Origin: an uncultured Bdellovibrionales bacterium
GTDB taxonomy: Bacteria > Bdellovibrionota > Bdellovibrionia > Bdellovibrionales > JAMPXM01
Direction: 5' to 3'
Assembly: GCA_937927435.1 (NCBI GenBank)
Contig: CALBDW010000156.1
Span: 1-19,355, forward strand
Length of the DNA: 19,355 nucleotides
The notes beneath the pieces are model-generated. The model was not told the origin of the DNA. It did not search any database and saw nothing but the letters and a program-made list of their open reading frames with translations. Positions 6,806 through 14,029 of the stretch are shown here, one piece after another (positions within the stretch are counted from its first letter, which is position 1; each line of letters starts with the position of its first letter). The position numbers were made by a program, and so were the translations under genes.

Positions 6806-8189
6806 GGCCGACCTCCATTCCGTTCAAGCGTTCGGCGACAATTCCACTCATAAAGGCGCGAATAGCTTCGTTTTGCAGGCCGAAAGCGATCTCCTGCGCG
6901 AAGCCTCTGGCGAGCATCTTAACGGCTTCGTGTTTCGGAATGGCCCGTGACTGGAGATAATAAACGTGCTCGGGATCGAGTTGTCCGATCGTCGCTCCGT
7001 GCGATGCTTTTACATCATCGGCATCGATTTCGAGCTCCGGACGCGTATCGACCTCCGCCTTCCGGCTCAGCATGAGGTTCTTGTTCACCTGCGCCGCGTG
7101 CGACTTTTGCGCGTTCCGATGGATCCGCACATGGCCGTTAAAGACCGCGCGAGATTCCCCGTCCAAAATACCCTTATAAATCTGATCACTCGTCGTATAG
7201 GGAACCTCATGGTCAACGAGCGTGTAATTATCGACGTGCTGCTGGCCACGTGCGAAATAGAACCCGCTGAGTTTCGCCTCTGCCCCCTCCGCATCAAGCC
7301 GAATCAACAGGTCTTCGCGCGAGAGTCGTGCCCCGAACGTGAATTGAGCCGACTCGCTATAACTATTACGGCTATGATGAATGCGCGTCGTACCGATATG
7401 CAGGGAGTCTTCATTCTCGAGCTGCACGCGACAGTAGCTCACGCGGGCCGCATCGCCGAGAAGAATATCAGTCACCGAGTTAACAAACCATCTTGCTTCA
7501 GACTCCGAATTGAAAGCTTCGACGATCGCAAACTCAGAACTCCGCCCCACAGAAATCAAAACACGAGGGCTGGAAACCGAAAAACCCGATTCCCTTTTCG
7601 CCGCTCCGCCCGTCACATGCCGGACGAGAATCGGATCTTTAAACGTCTTCCCTGCGTCAACTTGAAGCAGTAAAGCGTCTTGCAAGAAAGATGTGTTCAG
7701 CGACGCAAATACCGATCTGCTGTGAGTTTCGCCTTTTTCAAAGAATCCGCGCATCGTCACGACCAGCTCGTGCTGATCGGATGCGAGGCCGCCTTTGCGG
7801 CTCCGATCGATAAGCTCTGAAAGAAACGCGTATCTGATACCTTCTACAGCCGGAAGCCGGGAAGCAGCGGGATGGAAAACGCCGTCCACGAAGACAATTT
7901 CCGCCGTAAAGCGGGCGGTCGCGAAAGGATTTGTGATCTCTCCGATCTCGCGCTTGTCCGGCAACTCGACAACTGCCCCGTTAAGCGCCTCAAGACTCGT
8001 GTACTTCCAGCGTTCCAGCCCCCGAGTCGGCAGACCTTCGGCCTTCCAATGGCGGAAAGCCTCGTCTTTCATGTCATCAAGCCACGAGAACTCACCGCCG
8101 GCTCTCGCGGACGATAAGGCCTCGTACGCCGCGACCATCGAGGCGAGACCTTTCTTTTCCATTTGTTCAACCGGCGTTTCGAGATTCAC
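6798..8189 (-). CDS. sufD: Fe-S cluster scaffold protein SufD
   Basis: 463 residues from a GTG at 8189. The longer reading from an ATG at 8249 would overlap sufC by 38 bases. The GTG lies 22 bases after the sufC stop with a purine-rich stretch (AAAGGA, AAGGGG) just ahead, so I prefer it; an ATG at 8162 is a third option but lacks a binding site. The C-terminal SufBD core is clear: HVDNYTLVDHEVPYTTSDQIYKG, RPELEIDADDVKASHGAT and LQSRAIPKHEAVKMLARGFA. H397 in ASHGAT corresponds to the E. coli SufD histidine needed for cluster formation. SufD pairs with SufB on two SufC subunits to form the SufBC2D scaffold. Confidence 0.93.
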   Translation of the reverse strand: MNLETPVEQMEKKGLASMVAAYEALSSARAGGEFSWLDDMKDEAFRHWKAEGLPTRGLERWKYTSLEALNGAVVELPDKREIGEITNPFATARFTAEIVFVDGVFHPAASRLPAVEGIRYAFLSELIDRSRKGGLASDQHELVVTMRGFFEKGETHSRSVFASLNTSFLQDALLLQVDAGKTFKDPILVRHVTGGAAKRESGFSVSSPRVLISVGRSSEFAIVEAFNSESEARWFVNSVTDILLGDAARVSYCRVQLENEDSLHIGTTRIHHSRNSYSESAQFTFGARLSREDLLIRLDAEGAEAKLSGFYFARGQQHVDNYTLVDHEVPYTTSDQIYKGILDGESRAVFNGHVRIHRNAQKSHAAQVNKNLMLSRKAEVDTRPELEIDADDVKASHGATIGQLDPEHVYYLQSRAIPKHEAVKMLARGFAQEIAFGLQNEAIRAFMSGIVAERLNGMEVGHE

Positions 8190-8211
8190 GACCCCTTTTC
8201 CTTTCCCAGTC

Positions 8212-8976
8212 TTAATTTTGCAGAAGCCAGTCGTATCCGCGTTCTTCAAGTTTCAAGGCGAGCGTCTTATCGCCCGTTTCAATGATTCGTCCTCCCGCCA
8301 AAACGTGCACGTAGTCGGGAGCGATATAATCGAGAAGCCGCTGATAATGCGTGATTAGGATGATCGCGTTGTCTTTCGAGCGAAGCCTGTTCACGCCGTC
8401 GGCGACGACTCTCAACGCGTCGATATCTAGGCCCGAATCGGTCTCGTCGAGAACCGCAAGACGCGGGCTCAGAACCGCCATCTGCAGGATTTCATTTCTC
8501 TTTTTTTCACCACCGGAGAAACCGGTGTTCACCGCGCGCTCGATGAAGTCCTCCTTCATATTCACGATCTCCATCTTCTTGCGCAGGAACTCGCGGAAAC
8601 TGGGCTCGTCCATTTCGGGCGTACCGTGGTGTTTGCAAACGGAGTTGAACGCCGCCCGCAAGAATTCGAAGTTGCTCACCCCGGGAATTTCAACCGGATA
8701 CTGGAAAGCCAAAAAGACGCCTTCCTTCGCCCGTTCATCCGGGCTGAGTGCCAAGAGATCTTTCATCTGAAAGTTGATCTCGTACAAAATACTTCCTTCG
8801 GTCACCTCGTACCCAGGATGGCCGGCGATGACTTTCGAAAGCGTGCTCTTGCCCGACCCGTTCGGTCCCATGATCGCATGCACTTCGCCCGCTTTGACCT
8901 CCAGGTTGATGCCCTTCAAAACGGCCTTGCCCTCCACGGACGCGTGCAAATTCTTAATCTCAAGAAGATTTCCCAT
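8212..8976 (-). CDS. sufC: Fe-S assembly ATPase SufC
   Basis: 254-residue cytoplasmic ABC-type ATPase with no membrane partner. It has Walker A GPNGSGKS (37-44), Q-loop Q92, the SufC-type signature FSGGEKKRNEI (153-163), Walker B LAVLDETDSGLD (173-184) and switch histidine H210. The glutamate-to-DETDSGLD wording is diagnostic of SufC. ATP-driven dimerisation of SufC rearranges the SufB-SufD interface to let the cluster form. AAGGG lies ahead of the ATG, and the gene begins 10 bases after the sufB stop. Confidence 0.97.
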   Translation of the reverse strand: MGNLLEIKNLHASVEGKAVLKGINLEVKAGEVHAIMGPNGSGKSTLSKVIAGHPGYEVTEGSILYEINFQMKDLLALSPDERAKEGVFLAFQYPVEIPGVSNFEFLRAAFNSVCKHHGTPEMDEPSFREFLRKKMEIVNMKEDFIERAVNTGFSGGEKKRNEILQMAVLSPRLAVLDETDSGLDIDALRVVADGVNRLRSKDNAIILITHYQRLLDYIAPDYVHVLAGGRIIETGDKTLALKLEERGYDWLLQN

Positions 8977-8986
8977 ATTGCCCTTC

Positions 8987-10432
8987 TTATCCGACGCTAT
9001 TTTCCAGTTTCATTTCGATCAGCTTGACAGCCTCGACGGAGAACTCGAGCGGCAACTGCTTGAAAACGTCTTTACAAAAGCCGTTGACCAACATCGAAAT
9101 CGCCGCTTCCCGGTCCAAACCCCGGGACTCGAGATAGAAGAGCTGGTCCTCACTGATACGCGATGTCGTCGCCTCGTGCTCGACGACGGCGGTTTCGTTT
9201 TTCACCTCAATATAAGGGACCGTGTCCGCGGTGCACTTATCGCCCACCAGCATCGAGTCGCATTGCGAGTAATTCCGCGCGCCAGTTGCCGACGGCATGA
9301 TCTTCACCAAACCGCGATACGTGTTACGCGAATAGCCGGTCGAAATACCCTTGGAGATGATCGTGCTCTTCGTATTTTTTCCGATATGGATCATCTTCGT
9401 TCCGGTGTCGGCCTGCATGTAATCGTGGGTTAATGCGACGGAGTAAAAGGCGCCCTGCGAACCGTCGCCCAAGAGGATACAGCTCGGGTATTTCCAAGTG
9501 ATCGCCGAACCGGATTCGATCTGCGTCCACGAGATTTTCGAGTTGCGGCCTTGGCACTTGCCCCGTTTGGTAACGAAGTTGTAAATGCCGCCTTTCCCCT
9601 CTTTGTCGCCCGTGTACCAGTTCTGAACCGTCGAATACTTGATCTCGGCATCGTCGAGAGCAATGAGTTCGACGACAGCGGCATGCAGCTGGTTCTCGTC
9701 GCGCTGAGGAGCTGTACATCCTTCGAGGTAATTCACGAAGCTGCCCTCGTCAGCGATAATCAGGGTGCGTTCGAACTGGCCTGTTTCCGAGGCGTTGATT
9801 CTGAAGTAGGTCGACAGATCGATCGGACAACGCACGCCTTTCGGGACGTAGACGAACGATCCGTCGGAGAACACGGCCGCATTCAGGGCCGCATAAAAGT
9901 TATCCGTGTAGGGAACCACGCTTCCCAAGTACTTCTTTACCAACTCGGGATGCGTATGCATCGCCTCGGAAATCGAGCAGAAAACGACTCCGTATTTTTT
10001 CAATTCTTCTTGGTGCGTTGTCGCGATCGAGACCGAATCGAAGACTGCGTCGACAGCGACGCCACTAATTCGTTTCTGCTCCGCCAATGGGATGCCGAGA
10101 CGCTCGAACGTGCGCAAAAGTTCCGGATCCAAGTCCTCGAGGCTCTTCGGCCCCTCCCCCTTCTTCTTGGGCGCCGAAAAATAAATAATGTCCTGGAAGT
10201 CGATCGGATCGTATTTGACATGCGCCCACGTCGGCTCGGTCATCGTGAGCCAGTGGCGGTACGCTTTAAGCCGGTATTCGAGCATCCATTCCGGCTCGTT
10301 TTTCTTCGAGGAAATCATGCGGATGATGTCCTCGTTCAAGCCACGAGGGACGGTCTCGGTTTCGATTTCCGTGACGAAACCGTATTTGTAATTCGTATCC
10401 AGGCCGATGGCCGCGTTACGGTCTGAGCTCAC
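8987..10432 (-). CDS. sufB: Fe-S cluster scaffold protein SufB
   Basis: 481 residues, close to the 495 of E. coli SufB. It starts at a GTG that overlaps the rrf2 stop by four bases (GTGA), with GGAG seven bases upstream. Conserved blocks: EPEWMLEYRLKAYRHW near 46-61, YVPKGVRCPIDLSTYFRIN (195-213), NYLEGCTAP with C239, and GDKCTADTVPYIEVKN with C400, which corresponds to the E. coli SufB cysteine (C405) that holds the nascent cluster. The C-terminal ISMLVNGFCKDVFKQLPLEF is also standard. It is the sulfur-accepting scaffold subunit of SufBC2D. Confidence 0.97.
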   Translation of the reverse strand: MSSDRNAAIGLDTNYKYGFVTEIETETVPRGLNEDIIRMISSKKNEPEWMLEYRLKAYRHWLTMTEPTWAHVKYDPIDFQDIIYFSAPKKKGEGPKSLEDLDPELLRTFERLGIPLAEQKRISGVAVDAVFDSVSIATTHQEELKKYGVVFCSISEAMHTHPELVKKYLGSVVPYTDNFYAALNAAVFSDGSFVYVPKGVRCPIDLSTYFRINASETGQFERTLIIADEGSFVNYLEGCTAPQRDENQLHAAVVELIALDDAEIKYSTVQNWYTGDKEGKGGIYNFVTKRGKCQGRNSKISWTQIESGSAITWKYPSCILLGDGSQGAFYSVALTHDYMQADTGTKMIHIGKNTKSTIISKGISTGYSRNTYRGLVKIMPSATGARNYSQCDSMLVGDKCTADTVPYIEVKNETAVVEHEATTSRISEDQLFYLESRGLDREAAISMLVNGFCKDVFKQLPLEFSVEAVKLIEMKLENSVG

Positions 10433-10881
10433 GCCGTCGCTCCTCGTTCAGAAATCACGGACCGGATCGCCTGGCGCGGTTCAAGCAGCTCGGCCACGGA
10501 AAGGCTTTTATAAAACTCGGCAATCTTGCGGTTCAGGGTTTGAACCGGCGAAACGATATTGCAGGTGTCGCGGATCTCGCACCCGGTATCCGCACCATGG
10601 ATGCACTTGGCGACCGCAATGGGGCCCAGGATCATCTCGACGAGATCATAAAAACTGACCTTCTGGAGGTCCTTCGCGATTTGATAACCGCCATGGGCCC
10701 CTTGCTCGGACCGCAGAAGTCCTTTTTGCACCATGGTTTGCAGAACCCGCGAGGTCACGTCGAACGGACACCCGTAAAGGAGATTAAGCTCCTTGGCGGT
10801 CGTCAGCTCCCCGGGAGCTTTGTTCCGCATGTGTTTCAGGCTGATGAGTGCGTATTCGACCTTGCGATTTATCTTATTCAT
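10429..10881 (-). CDS. Rrf2-family transcriptional regulator with three cysteines (suf operon regulator)
   Basis: 150 residues, typical of the Rrf2/IscR family. The winged helix occupies the first 80 residues (EYALISLKHM, TAKELN, SRVLQTMVQKGLLRSEQGAHGGYQIAK). Three cysteines, C93, C101 and C107, are spaced C-X7-C-X5-C in the region that binds a [2Fe-2S] cluster in IscR, where the spacing is C-X5-C-X5-C. First gene of the suf operon and overlapped by sufB, so it most likely senses Fe-S supply and represses its own transcription when clusters are plentiful. The start has only a weak purine stretch (GAG) directly upstream. SufR, IscR and related names would all be possible; I give none. Confidence 0.9.
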   Translation of the reverse strand: MNKINRKVEYALISLKHMRNKAPGELTTAKELNLLYGCPFDVTSRVLQTMVQKGLLRSEQGAHGGYQIAKDLQKVSFYDLVEMILGPIAVAKCIHGADTGCEIRDTCNIVSPVQTLNRKIAEFYKSLSVAELLEPRQAIRSVISERGATA

Positions 10882-11122
10882 CTCGAACCAGCGTTAACTT
10901 CGACCAGTGCTTAACGGACAAGTTCCGCGGCAGAGGAGAGCGCTTTCCTTTCGCCTCTTTTTCCGCTATGTTCCGCGCTTCCTGGACCCGTTTTTAAGGA
11001 TGTTGAAAATTAAACGAGAATGCAGAGTGGGTCAATTTAAATAAGACTTTTTTGGTCGTATTTAGACCCTTTCCAAACCATCGCGATGTTTTAAAAATTC
11101 ACCATTATTTCCGAGGGTTATA
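10882..11122. promoter_or_regulatory. divergent control region between the suf operon and the GDPD-like gene
   Basis: A 241-base gap separates divergent starts. On the minus strand TTGACC (11030-11035) followed by 17 bases and TAATTT (11007-11012) is a fair suf promoter; the leader would be about 120 bases. Just upstream of the -35 lies a set of GAC/GTC half sites: GGGTC (11029-11033), GACT (11045-11048), GGTC (11054-11057) and GACCC (11065-11069). GACT-N5-GGTC matches 11 of 13 positions of the E. coli IscR type 1 core (GACT-RWWWY-AGTC). Bases 10990-11110 are AT-rich compared with the flanks, as usual for promoters. I could not pick a convincing plus-strand promoter. Confidence 0.45.
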
Positions 11123-11917
11123 GTGAAAGACGCGATCAAGAGTTTTCTTATCCTAACATGCTTAGTGCTCATTTTGGCATTTTTTGGTTGGTCTTACGCC
11201 CGCTATCGGGCCCTCAGCACCCCCCTTAAGCCGCCTCTTGATCATGCGTTTCTAAGAGACCTGGGCGCGCTTTCCGTTATCGCCTACCCTCGTAACCAAG
11301 AGGTTGGAGACTGGACGTTCCTGGAGAAGGCCTCGGGTCTTTCGTCTTCGGTCATCCTATGGATCGATGTTCGTTTCCGTTCCGAAGACCGAACCTTGGT
11401 CGTGGCCCGCGAAAAGAACGCAATCGCAAACGCGCCGAAATTAACCGAAGTGTTCGAACGCTTCCCGCACCATCGCCTCATTCTCAACGTTCAAGGTCAT
11501 CAGCCCGATCTCATCCCGAGCTTCATAGCCGTAATCGAAGACGCTCAGGCCTCCGATCGCCTCCTCATCCAAAGTCCTGAAAAAGGCTTTCTAACAGAGA
11601 TGCGCCAAGAGCGTCCGCTTTGGCTTTACGGCACGAGTCTCGCTCAAGTCACGCAGCTGATCATGCTTTCGTCTTTGGGATTGCAGCCTTTGGCTCCGCT
11701 CAGAGGAGATGTGCTTGTCGTCGAAAACGAAGAAGCGTTTTGGCGCTTAAACGACCGTGCCATCAGCGAAGCTCTTCGCCGTGGAATGAAAGTGTTCGCC
11801 GGCCCATTAAAGAAAAAAGAGCAAGCTCTCGAACTTCATCAACGCGGCGTCACCGGAATTTTGATTTCCGATCCCGAACTCATGTTGGAGCTTTTGCGAA
11901 GCGCGGACGCGTCTTAA
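11123..11917 (+). CDS. membrane-anchored, degenerate glycerophosphodiester phosphodiesterase-like protein
   Basis: 264 residues from a GTG with GAGGG five bases upstream. One N-terminal TM helix (about 6-23) anchors a domain that follows the GDPD barrel: a first strand (LSVIAYPR, 50-57), a second (VILWIDVRFRSEDRTLVVARE, 77-97), a middle strand (LILNVQG) and the closing pattern GMKVFAGPLKK then GVTGILISDPELM (242-254). In active GDPDs these positions read HRG, E-x-D and H-D. Here they read YPR, W-x-D (W80, D82) and R-E (R96, E97), so the catalytic and metal residues are mostly gone. Known: GDPD enzymes cleave glycerophosphodiesters. Inferred: this is a pseudoenzyme with a binding or structural role. 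The tol operon starts 54 bases later. Confidence 0.7.
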   Translation: MKDAIKSFLILTCLVLILAFFGWSYARYRALSTPLKPPLDHAFLRDLGALSVIAYPRNQEVGDWTFLEKASGLSSSVILWIDVRFRSEDRTLVVAREKNAIANAPKLTEVFERFPHHRLILNVQGHQPDLIPSFIAVIEDAQASDRLLIQSPEKGFLTEMRQERPLWLYGTSLAQVTQLIMLSSLGLQPLAPLRGDVLVVENEEAFWRLNDRAISEALRRGMKVFAGPLKKKEQALELHQRGVTGILISDPELMLELLRSADAS

Positions 11918-11950
11918 CGAACTGTCAGTACCCCTTGCGGTTCAGGAATT

Positions 11951-11968
11951 AAGGCATTAGCCTTTTTT
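11951..11968 (+). terminator. short Rho-independent terminator-like hairpin just ahead of tolQ
   Basis: AAGGC, loop ATTA, GCCTT followed by a run of T (11963-11968 all T): a 5-bp stem plus U-tract. It would end the GDPD-like transcript. The T-run stops only three bases before the tolQ ATG at 11972. A second, weaker stem (GAACTG 11919-11924 with CGGTTC 11938-11943, one G-U pair) precedes it. Confidence 0.5.
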
Positions 11969-11971
11969 CCT

Positions 11972-12754
11972 ATGGTTATCCGTTTCAATTCCATCTACCT
12001 GACGTTCGTCCAGATCGCCCACGCCGCGCCTGCAAATCCGAAAGTGGGAGTTAAAGCAGGAGTTCTCGACGGCATTTTAAATGCCGGGCCGGTCGTGCAA
12101 CTGCTCCTGCTCCTTCTCATCGCGCTCTCGGTCATTTCGTGGGCCATCATCTTCGCCAAATACAAACAATTTAAAGCGCTCCGCAAAGCGAACACCGAAT
12201 TCAACGACCAATTCTGGAAAGCCTCTTCGCTTGAAGCTCTCTTCGAAAAAACGGAGGAGGAGACGGATTCGAGCCTAGCGCGCATTTTCCGTGTCGCGTT
12301 CACGGAACTGCAAAGGCTCGCCGACTCGCCGCTCGCCAACGAAAAAGCCGAGGGTGAAAAAGGACAAACACGCCTTCTTCTCTCCGGCAGCGATAATTTG
12401 GAACGGGCCCTTCGTAAAGCGATCGACAACGAAATCGCCTTAAAAGAAGCGCGGTTGAACTTCCTCGCGACGACCGGAAGCACGGCGCCGTTCATCGGTT
12501 TGTTGGGAACGGTCGTCGGCATCATGACTTCGTTTTCGCAAATCGCCGCCAGCGGTTCCGCAAGCCTCGCTGTCGTGGCGCCCGGAATCTCCGAGGCTCT
12601 TTTCGCGACGGCCGTTGGCTTGTTCGCGGCTTTGCCCGCCGTCGCCGCTTATAACTACTTCGTCAGCCAGGTCAGGAAGTTCGAAATGGAGCTGAACAGC
12701 TTCGCGTCCGACTTCCTCAACATCGCCAAGAGAAATTTCTTTAGGGGCGAATAA
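11972..12754 (+). CDS. tolQ: Tol-Pal system proton channel subunit TolQ
   Basis: 260-residue inner-membrane protein of the MotA/TolQ/ExbB family. It has TM1 at about 41-62, a long cytoplasmic loop (63-170), TM2 at about 172-192 with the family motif FIGLLGTVVGIM, and TM3 at about 205-228 with PGISEALFATAVGLFAALPAVAAYN. With TolR it conducts protons and energises TolA. It carries about 30 extra residues before the usual TolQ start, resembling a short signal sequence (LTFVQIAHAAPA). The chosen ATG has no Shine-Dalgarno and sits right after a terminator-like T-run, so the true start is uncertain. A downstream in-frame GTG (residue 25) is also poorly served. Confidence 0.92.
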   Translation: MVIRFNSIYLTFVQIAHAAPANPKVGVKAGVLDGILNAGPVVQLLLLLLIALSVISWAIIFAKYKQFKALRKANTEFNDQFWKASSLEALFEKTEEETDSSLARIFRVAFTELQRLADSPLANEKAEGEKGQTRLLLSGSDNLERALRKAIDNEIALKEARLNFLATTGSTAPFIGLLGTVVGIMTSFSQIAASGSASLAVVAPGISEALFATAVGLFAALPAVAAYNYFVSQVRKFEMELNSFASDFLNIAKRNFFRGE

Positions 12755-13167
12755 TGGCTTTTAGCTCGGGTGGCGGGAAAAGCCGTGTGGTTCTCAGTGA
12801 GATCAACGTCACGCCTCTCGTCGACGTGATGCTGGTCCTGTTGATCATTTTCATGGTGACCACGCCCATGATGCAGCAGGGCCTCGACATCGAACTTCCC
12901 GAAACGTCGAGCTCAGGCGTGCCGACCCCTGAGGAGCCGTTCATTCTTATGGTTAAGAAAAACCGCCGTATTTACATCGGCGACCAGGCTGTTCCGATGA
13001 ACGAATTGGCCAAACGGTTGCGCGCGATTTTTGAAACCAGAAAGAACAAACAGATCTACATTCAGGCGGATCGCTCAGTGGACTACGGCTTCGTGGCCGA
13101 AGCGATGGCCGAAGTCCGCGCCGCCGGAATTTTTAACATCGGATTGGTGACGCTTCCGAAACCGTGA
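12754..13167 (+). CDS. tolR: Tol-Pal system protein TolR (ExbD family)
   Basis: 137 residues. A short cytoplasmic tail is followed by one TM helix (about 21-40) with the family motif INVTPLVDVMLVLLIIFMV. D24 is the conserved proton-carrying aspartate. A periplasmic domain of about 95 residues follows, ending in the typical VAEAMAEVRAAGIFNIGLVT. It partners TolQ in the proton channel and contacts peptidoglycan through the periplasmic domain. The ATG overlaps the tolQ stop by one base (TAATG), with AGGGG about eight bases before it. Confidence 0.95.
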   Translation: MAFSSGGGKSRVVLSEINVTPLVDVMLVLLIIFMVTTPMMQQGLDIELPETSSSGVPTPEEPFILMVKKNRRIYIGDQAVPMNELAKRLRAIFETRKNKQIYIQADRSVDYGFVAEAMAEVRAAGIFNIGLVTLPKP

Positions 13168-13997
13168 CGAGCGCGAACTTGAATCCGCAAGCTAACCCTT
13201 CCCACAGCCCGCAAACGGACGAGCGGTTAAGCCGCTACATCGGCGTTTCGCTCGCTCTTCATTTCGCTTTCTTCGTACTGCTGGCTGTGCGCGCTTACGT
13301 CATGCCCTCGGAACCGAGGCCCCTCGAGCGCGCAATTCGTGTTGATATCGTCGCGCTTCCGGATAAGCAGGTTGCGCAGCTGCCGGCACCGCGCCCGGCA
13401 GAAGAATCCGTAAAAGCCGAGGGGAAGACATCGCCCGAGCCACTCAAGCCGACCCAGCCCGTGGCGGCCGCTCCGCCCAAGCTTCCGCAAAAAACGGCCG
13501 CGCGGCCCGCAGCCAAACAAGATCCCACGAAGATCAATCTTAACAAAACAAAGAAAAACCAGGAAGCCGCGCTCAAACGACTGCAGGCGATTGAAAAGCT
13601 TCGCAACATGCAGGCATCGGACAAACCAGCTCGTCAACAAACGGCTTCCACCGTCGTGAAAGGCAACGAGATTTCGCAAGGTAACTCACTCACTGGCCTC
13701 ACAAAGATCGAACACGAGAACTACACAGAATCTGTTCACGACGAAATCAAGCGCCACTGGAACTTGCCGCAATGGATGGCGAATGCTAACATGAGTGCGA
13801 CCGTGCGGATTTTTATCGATGCAAACGGCGGTTTAATAAAAAAAGAAATGATCCGCTCGTCGAAAAATCCGGTGTTCGACCAGAGCGTAATGGCGGCGAT
13901 AGACGCGTCCGTACCGCTTCCGCGGCCGCCGAGTCACCTTGAGAATTTAATCGCGGTGCGCGGAATTGAAATCGAATTCACGCCTTCGGGGAACTGA
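13164..13997 (+). CDS. tolA: TolA/TonB-like energy transducer
   Basis: 277 residues from a GTG that overlaps the tolR stop by four bases (GTGA). Layout: a cytoplasmic tail, one TM anchor (about 27-46), a proline-, alanine- and lysine-rich spanning region (about 60-135), a short helical stretch (NQEAALKRLQAIEKLRNMQ), and a C-terminal domain (about 188-277) of the TonB/TolA type (VHDEIKRHWNLPQWM, VRIFIDANGGLIKKEMIRSS, FDQSVMAAIDAS, VPLPRPP). It links the TolQR motor in the inner membrane to TolB and the outer membrane. The helical span is much shorter than in E. coli TolA (421 residues). I assign TolA rather than TonB by its place between tolR and tolB. Confidence 0.88.
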   Translation: MTSANLNPQANPSHSPQTDERLSRYIGVSLALHFAFFVLLAVRAYVMPSEPRPLERAIRVDIVALPDKQVAQLPAPRPAEESVKAEGKTSPEPLKPTQPVAAAPPKLPQKTAARPAAKQDPTKINLNKTKKNQEAALKRLQAIEKLRNMQASDKPARQQTASTVVKGNEISQGNSLTGLTKIEHENYTESVHDEIKRHWNLPQWMANANMSATVRIFIDANGGLIKKEMIRSSKNPVFDQSVMAAIDASVPLPRPPSHLENLIAVRGIEIEFTPSGN

Positions 13998-14029
13998 TCG
14001 ACAATCGCTTCGGCGGAAAGGACTGCTCC

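Noticed and set aside
9551..10426. 291-codon plus-strand open frame opposite sufB, and similar ones at 6966-7673 and 8774-9433
   Set aside because: Shadows of sufB, sufC and sufD. They have no ribosome binding site or domain, and the opposite-strand proteins are highly conserved.
10931..10966. Hairpin with a T-run in the suf leader region (AGAGCG ... CGCCTCT, TTTT) as a terminator
   Set aside because: The T-run follows the stem on the plus strand, where no gene ends; on the suf (minus) transcript it would be an A-run before the stem, so no intrinsic terminator forms there.
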